Below the pieces are notes generated by a model. That model was given only the letters and a program-made list of their open reading frames with translations, did not search any database and had not been told where the DNA came from. A stretch of 64,000 nt of DNA, from contig JAFFSR010000249.1 of the NCBI GenBank assembly GCA_017163975.1, positions 1,660,001-1,724,000 on the forward strand, given 5' to 3'. Both the position numbers and the translations under genes were made by a program. Shown piece by piece: positions 58,238-64,000 of the stretch (its first letter is position 1; the number at the start of each line of letters is the position of its first letter). This stretch comes from Anastatus disparis. Lineage: Eukaryota > Arthropoda > Insecta > Hymenoptera > Eupelmidae.

Positions 58238-58312
58238 TTCGGGGGGTTGGCGAGCGGAGCGAGCAAGGGAGAACCCCCCCCCCCTAGTATATATTATATA
58301 TAGATATATTTA
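58238..58312. repeat. Right end: G/C-tract hairpin with GGCGAGCGGAGCGAGC
   Basis: GGGGGGTT near 58241 pairs with AACCCCCC near 58272 around a GC-rich loop. Then tatatatagatatatttaatcatt mirrors the left end at 49090. Confidence 0.75.
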
Positions 58313-58388
58313 ATCATTACGAAAAGTTTATTATAAAAAGAACAAAAATAAAAATTATTTTGAGTTATTTCTAATAATTGTATTCTTC

Positions 58389-58450
<62 letters not shown>

Positions 58451-59050
58451 GTTGTAACGAAAATTTTTACGACCAAGCTCCTCCTTTTCTCTTGTTTTTC
58501 TCTTCGCTTTAACGTATTTTGATCATTATTTTTTTACGTTATTTTACGTTATTTTTCTCTCTTTTCTTTTCTTTTTCTCTTCCTCTTCTCTTCATTTCCT
58601 CTTCATTTTCTCCTTCCTCACTCCTCCTTAAAAAATCCTTAACTTTTTTCCGTTATTTCTACGTTATTTAATGTAATATTAACTCCTCCTCAGGTAATCC
58701 ATCAGAAATCCTTAAAATTTTCCCTGTTTTTTCAACATTATTTTACGTTATTTTACGTTGTTTTAGCTTTTCCTTAGCTCATCCTCCTTATTCCTCAAAT
58801 CATATGTAGAGACGGTTGATTATATAATAAGTAACATTTTAACTTATATCAGGACATTTAATGAAATCGTGACTAACATTTTAATTAAATTAAAAAAACT
58901 ATTACCTGTTCATTTATTAATAAACTTATATACATAAATGCTATTGTCTAAGCTACTGAGAATAGAATTTAATTAGAATAAAAATTCAATTTATATTGAA
59001 ACATTCAATAATTTTTTAATAAAAACAATTAATAAACTATTTACGTTTTA

Positions 59051-59126
<76 letters not shown>

Positions 59127-59476
59127 GAAAAGAAGATAAGACAAATTTCTTTGGTATGGAAAAGAGTATGCATTACATAAAACTATTGATTAGAACTTAG
59201 CTTTTATTTTTCGAAACAAATGCTACCTTGTCAATTAGAATGAAAATTAAATTTAAATTCAAATATAGAATAATTTTATTAATAATAAACAATTAGTTAA
59301 TGACGTATTAACTTAAATTATAACTCTTAATAAATTAAAAATTCAATTTATATTCAAATAATAAATAATTTTTCTAAATACACAATTAAGTAATGCATAA
59401 ATGACTTGCATATTTTAATTTATAATATTCATCCCTTGCAATGTAATATATTTTTCATCCTATCTCTATTTTATCC
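58313..59476. other. AT microsatellites and pyrimidine-rich stretch
   Basis: (AT)n at about 58398-58445 and 59046-59122. Between them 58460-58800 is C/T-rich with many TTTTACGTTATTTTACGTTA-type words. No gene. Confidence 0.7.
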
Positions 59477-59848
59477 TTAAGAGGAGGTCACGTATCTTTG
59501 ACCTTTTCTAATCAAAGAAATTATTTTTTTACAAAAACTAATAACTTTAGCAAAAAATGAAGAGAAAGAAAGAGCAAATTTTCTTTGATGAGAAAGAATT
59601 AATTTTATAGCTTCGTTTTCAAGAAAACCTTAAAAAACTTAAATCATAGAGGTCAGGGTGGACAATTTGGTTTTTCAAGGTTTTCTTGAAAACGAAGCAA
59701 TAAAATTTATTCTTTCTTATTAAAGAAAATATTGATTTTTTCGATACGAGATGCGGCTTTCTCTTCATTTTTTTATAAAGTTATTAGTTTCTGTAAAAAA
59801 CTCAATTCTTTGATTAGAAAAGGACAGAGATACGTGACCTCTTCTTAA
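59477..59848. mobile_element. TTAA MITE, family A copy 8
   Basis: TTAAGAGGAGGTCACGTATC at the left, mirrored by gatacgtgacctcttcTTAA. Very close to copy 3; one arm has a small deletion near 59570. Confidence 0.92.
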
Positions 59849-59885
59849 TAGAAAAAATACATAAATTTTCAATAAAAAAATGAAT

Positions 59886-60030
59886 ATAATCATATATTTA
59901 TTTATTTGTAATAATAGTGTATTAATATATTTATTTGAAATAATAGTGTATTAATATATTTATTTGAAATAATAGTGTATTAATATATTTATTTGAAATA
60001 ATAGTGTATTTATATATTTATTTGAATATA
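59886..60030. repeat. 29-bp tandem repeat, about four units
   Basis: Unit AATAGTGTATTAATATATTT plus atttgaaat, exact period 29; the last unit is diverged. Confidence 0.93.
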
Positions 60031-60630
60031 TCTTATAGTTACTAATCTATGTTATTAGGAATCATTTATATGTCACACCGTGCACCAATATGAAATGATA
60101 TGACGGCGAGGAATTGTCCTTATTATTATTAAAATCAATCTTTTAACAATATATATTTTTATATTTGTTTACACTTGAATGATTTAAATGTTCATAAAGT
60201 TATTTATTAATCGAAGTATTAAGATTTCTATTTTAATTAAAATTTAATTAGAGTAAAATTATTAATATTGAATATAGTAGATTGCTGGACTGACTGATAA
60301 AAGAAACTTGATTTTAATATTTTACGAGCTTAATTTACCTCGCCCCTAACGTCGCTCGGTTAAATTTTTATATATTATATGAATATGTATAAATTAGCCA
60401 ATTTGAAAGCCAAAAAAATTGCCTGAATTTATACATTTTTATATTGCAGTTTTATTTAAAATTTAATTTTTATATAATTGGATAAAAGAATTAATCAAAG
60501 TTCCAATATGCAGAAAATTTGTTTAAATACAAATCATGTCATGATAAATTAAAAATTTATTTTACTAAATTCCATTTAAATTAATGATAAAATATGATAG
60601 GAATTCATTCTTTTTAATCATGTGTTTCAG
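60031..60630. other. AT-rich spacer, nothing recognised
   Basis: No supported feature. Confidence 0.4.
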
Positions 60631-61398
60631 ACAGAGGGACGGAGATAAAGAAACGGAGACGTAGGAACGGAGACTGAGAGACAAAGACACAGAGACGGAA
60701 AGAAGAAGACAGAGAGATGGAAACAGAGAGACATAGACGGAAAGACGAAAACGGAGAGACGAAGATGAAGAGACATAAACAGAAGGACGAAGAGACGAAA
60801 GCGAAGAGACATAGACTGATGGATGAAGAGACGAAAACGCAGAGACAAAAACAATGAGACAAAGACGAAGAAACGGAGTCGTAGGAACAGGGACGAAGAG
60901 GCAGAGACAAAAAGACAGAGACGGAGAGGCAGAGACATAAGGACGAAAATAGAAAGACAGAGACAAAAAGATAGAGATAGAGAAACGGAGACGTAGGAAT
61001 GGAGACTGAGAGACAAAGACACAGAGACGGAAAGAAGGAAACAGAGAGACATAGACGGAAAGACGAAAACGGAGAGACGGAGACGAAGAGACATAAACAG
61101 AAGAACGAAGAGACGAAGGCGAAGAGACATAGACTGAGGGACGAAGAGACAAAAAGGCAGAGACAAAAACAATGAGACAAAGACGAAGAAACGGAGTCGT
61201 AGGAACAGGGACGGAGAGGCAGAGACAAAAAGACAGAGACGGAGAGACAGAGACATAAGGACGAAAATAGAAAGACAGAGACAAAAAGATGGAGATAGAG
61301 AAACGGAGACGAAGAGACGGAGACAAAGAAACAGAGACGGAGTCACGGAGATGGAGAGACGAGAAGACGGAAACAAAGAGACGGAGATGGAGAGGCAA
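60631..61398. repeat. GA-rich minisatellite with 332-bp higher-order repeat
   Basis: Short units of the AGAGACGGAGAC kind. A higher-order block beginning gtaggaac (60661) recurs at 60993, period 332, with few differences. The minus strand stays open in all frames, giving Ser/Leu/Arg/Val-rich pseudo-proteins up to 352 residues; these are composition artefacts. Confidence 0.92.
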
Positions 61399-61596
<198 letters not shown>

Positions 61597-61726
61597 CGAC
61601 AGTATACATACCCGCGCATTCAAATTTCCCGCCTGACGACCAAGCTACTATAGAACAGTAGTTCTGAGCTCAGCCGCCAGGTGGCAACTTCAAACGTCGT
61701 TGCACGCATCGGGAAGAATGAGGCCG

Positions 61727-61766
61727 GAGTATATAAGAAGCCGAGAAGCTATCCAGAGAGAGCAGT
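61727..61766 (+). promoter_or_regulatory. TATA-box/initiator promoter of the LTR
   Basis: GAGTATATAAG, then GCAGTG about 31 bases downstream, the spacing of an RNA polymerase II core promoter. Confidence 0.55.
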
Positions 61767-62052
61767 GTCGACTACAGTCTCTCCCCTCTCTTTACCTCAA
61801 TGAGCACACAAGGCTAAGAGAGAATGAGACGTGTAGTAGCTGGCTGCCTTGGCTTGTGGAGCACCACAGCTTAGGCAGAGCTTCTCTCTCTTGCACATGA
61901 GGGTAGACCAAGTGCGCACACAGGTCTACACTACAGTGCATATGCTGGCAGTGCTACAGTTACGTCAAGTGAGCACACAGGCGTAAATCTACCTGCCTGG
62001 AGCACACTCGCAATTTTTGCCGCCGCCGCGATGCCGAACTTGCGCCGCTGAA

Positions 62053-62357
62053 CTTAAGGGTGACGTCAACCCAAAATATCATATTCTATTTTACATTTCG
62101 CCACTAGCTCAATTAAAGGTGTCGTCCACCCATAGCTTGTCGCGTCCGCGTGTACGTGAACAGTAGAATAAATTAAGGGTGTCGTCCACCCATTACTTGT
62201 TTTATTTTAGTTTAAGGACTCCGTCCGACCGCGTGTAAATATAAGATATTAGAATAAGTTAAGGGTGTCGGCCACCCATTGTCTTTACGTCACTTAAAGG
62301 TCCCGCATGCTTATAGAGATTTGTAATTCAGATAATTAAGGGAGCCGGCTACCCACC
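62053..62357 (+). repeat. Repeated GGGTG-loop-CACCC hairpins
   Basis: TTAAGGGTGTCGTCCACCCA and variants at 62053, 62113, 62173, 62259 and 62336. Each can fold as GGGTG / CACCC around a five-base loop. A truncated sixth copy is near 62293. Variants retain pairing in part (GGGAGCCGGCTACCC at 62336). Confidence 0.85.
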
Positions 62358-62925
62358 ATCATTATTATTATTACCGTAGTATTAAGTATAGCGTTATTAG
62401 ATGCCGCCGCCTAGTTATATTATAATTATTCAATTATTAATCATTGTCTCTTTTGATTTTGCACATTGTTGCAGGTAAAAGCCGCCGGTATAAATTAGAC
62501 CGTCCAGGCCGTAGAATCTTTAGTTAAACTCAAACTAATAAATTCAGATTCATTAAAGATTATTAACTGATTTCATTTATTGAATAGCCGTCAAGTGGCA
62601 GAAACAAATAAAGAACTAATTATTTTTGTACATTACATTCCGTTAAGGTTAGGTTAATTATTTGCATTATATAAGATCATTAGGTTTAGCTTTGATTAAT
62701 ACATTATTATCATCTCATATTTTTAATCGTCGTTGTACATGAGTTTATGAGTACAATAAAGCCAAGGTACTCCCTAGCATAACCGAACGTGTTAAACCCG
62801 GTTACTTTCCTTTACTTTCCACCGTCCGATCCCTCCAACTCCTGCCGATCTTACCCTGGTAACTCACTGAAGCGTCTGGCAACAGGAGTTACACGTATTT
62901 CCCCCTCCCGAAAAGGAAAAACGTT

Positions 62926-62928
<3 letters not shown>

Positions 62929-62994
<66 letters not shown>
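62929..62994. repeat. (AT)n microsatellite
   Basis: Pure TA run, the right-hand half of the tract split by the LTR. Confidence 0.95.
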
Positions 62995-62996
<2 letters not shown>

Positions 62997-63214
62997 ATCT
63001 ACGTCAAACGGATAATGGCTCTGTCCAAAATTGTAGATCACCAAAAAAATCGTATATGGGCTCAAAATTTTCGTCTTACACTCTACTATCTTTTGCAATG
63101 TGGCGATTTTAAAAATTCGAAATGGCAGCTCCAATATGGTGGCTCAAACCTAGAGATTTCATAAAAAATTTTCGAAAATTGATTATAATTCATTCAAATG
63201 CGATTATACGTATT
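62995..63214. other. Spacer, nothing recognised
   Basis: No supported feature; it may be part of the palindromic element that follows. Confidence 0.4.
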
Positions 63215-64000
63215 TTCTTATATCAGAAATCAATTCAGTGTTCAATTTTATATAGGAATATAGTATTGCACTCGATGTAAAAAATTTACAATGTCATCGG
63301 AAGGTCATATCGGGAAATAATAGTTATTTCTCGAATTACTCATTGATCAATGTTGATTAGTGAGGAAATGAAGATACTGATAGGTAACTCGAGTCACTGG
63401 ATCCAAATCTGATATCCGCTAAATCCTACCAGTCTCCATCAAGGTCATTTGAAGGTCGAATCGCGGATATCTTTTATTGTTTGATAAGATTAAGACACCT
63501 ATAAGTTTTACGTGATGCTGGATCCGAATTCGAGGCCCGTTGGAGTGTCTAACGACGTAATTACAGAAAAATTCGTTTCAAACTATGGTTTCTTGGAGAA
63601 GAAAAATTTTCTGTTAGTCAATATTTAATTAATTTTTACGTAATTACGTCGTTTGACACTCCAACAGACCCCGGATACGGATTCAGCGACACGTAAAATT
63701 TGAAGGTGTCCTAATCTTAATAATTCATAAAAGGTATTCGCGATTTGACCTTCAAATGACCTTGATGGAGATCTTGTATACCCTATAGGGTTAAGAGGAC
63801 ATCAGACTTGGATTCAGTGACTAGAGTTATCTATCAGTATCTTCATTTTCACACTAATCAACATTGATCAATGAGTAATTCGAGAAATAACTATTATTTC
63901 CCTATATGACCTTCCGATGACATTGTAAATTTTTTTTACCTCGAGTGCAATACTTTATTCCTATGTAAAATTGAACGCTGAAAATTGATTTCTGATATAA
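63215..64000. repeat. Large palindrome, cut by the window end
   Basis: 63215-63590 is mirrored by 63630-64000. Shared blocks include ATGTCATCGGAAGGTCATAT, TTACTCATTGATCAATGTTG and AACGACGTAATTAC with their mirrors. It has the arrangement of a foldback MITE of at least 780 bases. The right arm continues beyond the window. Confidence 0.88.

Larger units (their letters stand above)
49090..58312 (+). mobile_element. Large candidate element with diverged inverted ends and OB-fold/ZnF remnants
   Basis: Both ends carry taatgattaaatata(tc)t followed by a C tract (left) or its mirror (right), then, in order, CTGCATTTcctttatt, GGGCTTGAGAYCARCATA, an A-rich GCTGCATTAARAG box and an array of AAGCTTACAAATTTATTATT / TGTCGCTAAA units. 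This order is collinear and inverted at the right end (57800-58310). The right half has plus-strand remnants of a C2H2 finger protein and RPA-like OB-fold proteins. The left half holds a LINE fragment. No transposase, polymerase or Rep domain was found. It may be a new DNA transposon or an integrated element; alternatively the inverted ends are a separate duplicated repeat. Confidence 0.55.

Overview
The window is AT-rich eukaryotic DNA, roughly three quarters A+T. It is almost entirely transposable elements, their fragments, tandem repeats and palindromes, often nested. I see no intact host gene and no bacterial feature. Insect-type families are present: BED/hAT, Ty1/copia with an initiator-tRNA anticodon-arm primer site, an I-type LINE, a Penelope GIY-YIG fragment, a Helitron/Pif1 helicase fragment and a tRNA-derived SINE. 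With many TTAA-flanked MITEs, this fits an arthropod, perhaps a parasitoid wasp. The species is inference only.

Layout. 0.5-4.5 kb: palindromic MITEs, a dispersed repeat split by a 560-bp insertion, and a 141-bp in-frame tandem repeat. 5.3-9.7 kb: a broken multi-exon hAT transposase followed by a 90-bp tandem array. 11.2-13.1 kb: a 1.2-kb foldback element with 460-bp arms and a degenerate satellite built from its tip. 13.1-17.3 kb: a truncated minus-strand copia element (RT/RNase H, primer site, 5' LTR). 17.3-20.5 kb: a 2.5-kb palindrome carrying duplicated exons of an unknown gene. 20.8-22.9 kb: a repeat with about ten 165-bp units. 23.0-29.2 kb: a TTAA element split by a 5.3-kb LINE with a 13-bp target duplication. 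29.6-31.6 kb: a decayed intron-containing gene resembling a terminal uridylyltransferase/poly(A) polymerase (minus strand).

31.8-46 kb: more MITEs, GGAAGCTTCC-rich blocks, Penelope and Helitron remnants, and a full SINE with 15-bp target duplication. 46.7-49.1 kb: three different TTAA elements abut, each junction being one TTAA-like site. 49.1-58.3 kb: a large candidate element with diverged collinear inverted ends and inverted subterminal arrays. Its right half holds remnants of a four-finger C2H2 protein and of OB-fold proteins resembling the large subunit of replication protein A; the finger ORF is split by a SINE that is itself split by a MITE. 59-64 kb: another TTAA MITE, a GA-rich minisatellite with a 332-bp higher-order repeat, a probable solo LTR in an (AT)n tract carrying repeated GGGTG/CACCC hairpins, and a palindrome running off the end.

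Every coding remnant is broken by stops, frameshifts or insertions, so nothing here is confidently functional as protein. The value lies in the nesting order and in two candidate undescribed entities: the 9.2-kb ZnF/OB-fold element and the hAT-linked 90-bp palindrome-bearing array.
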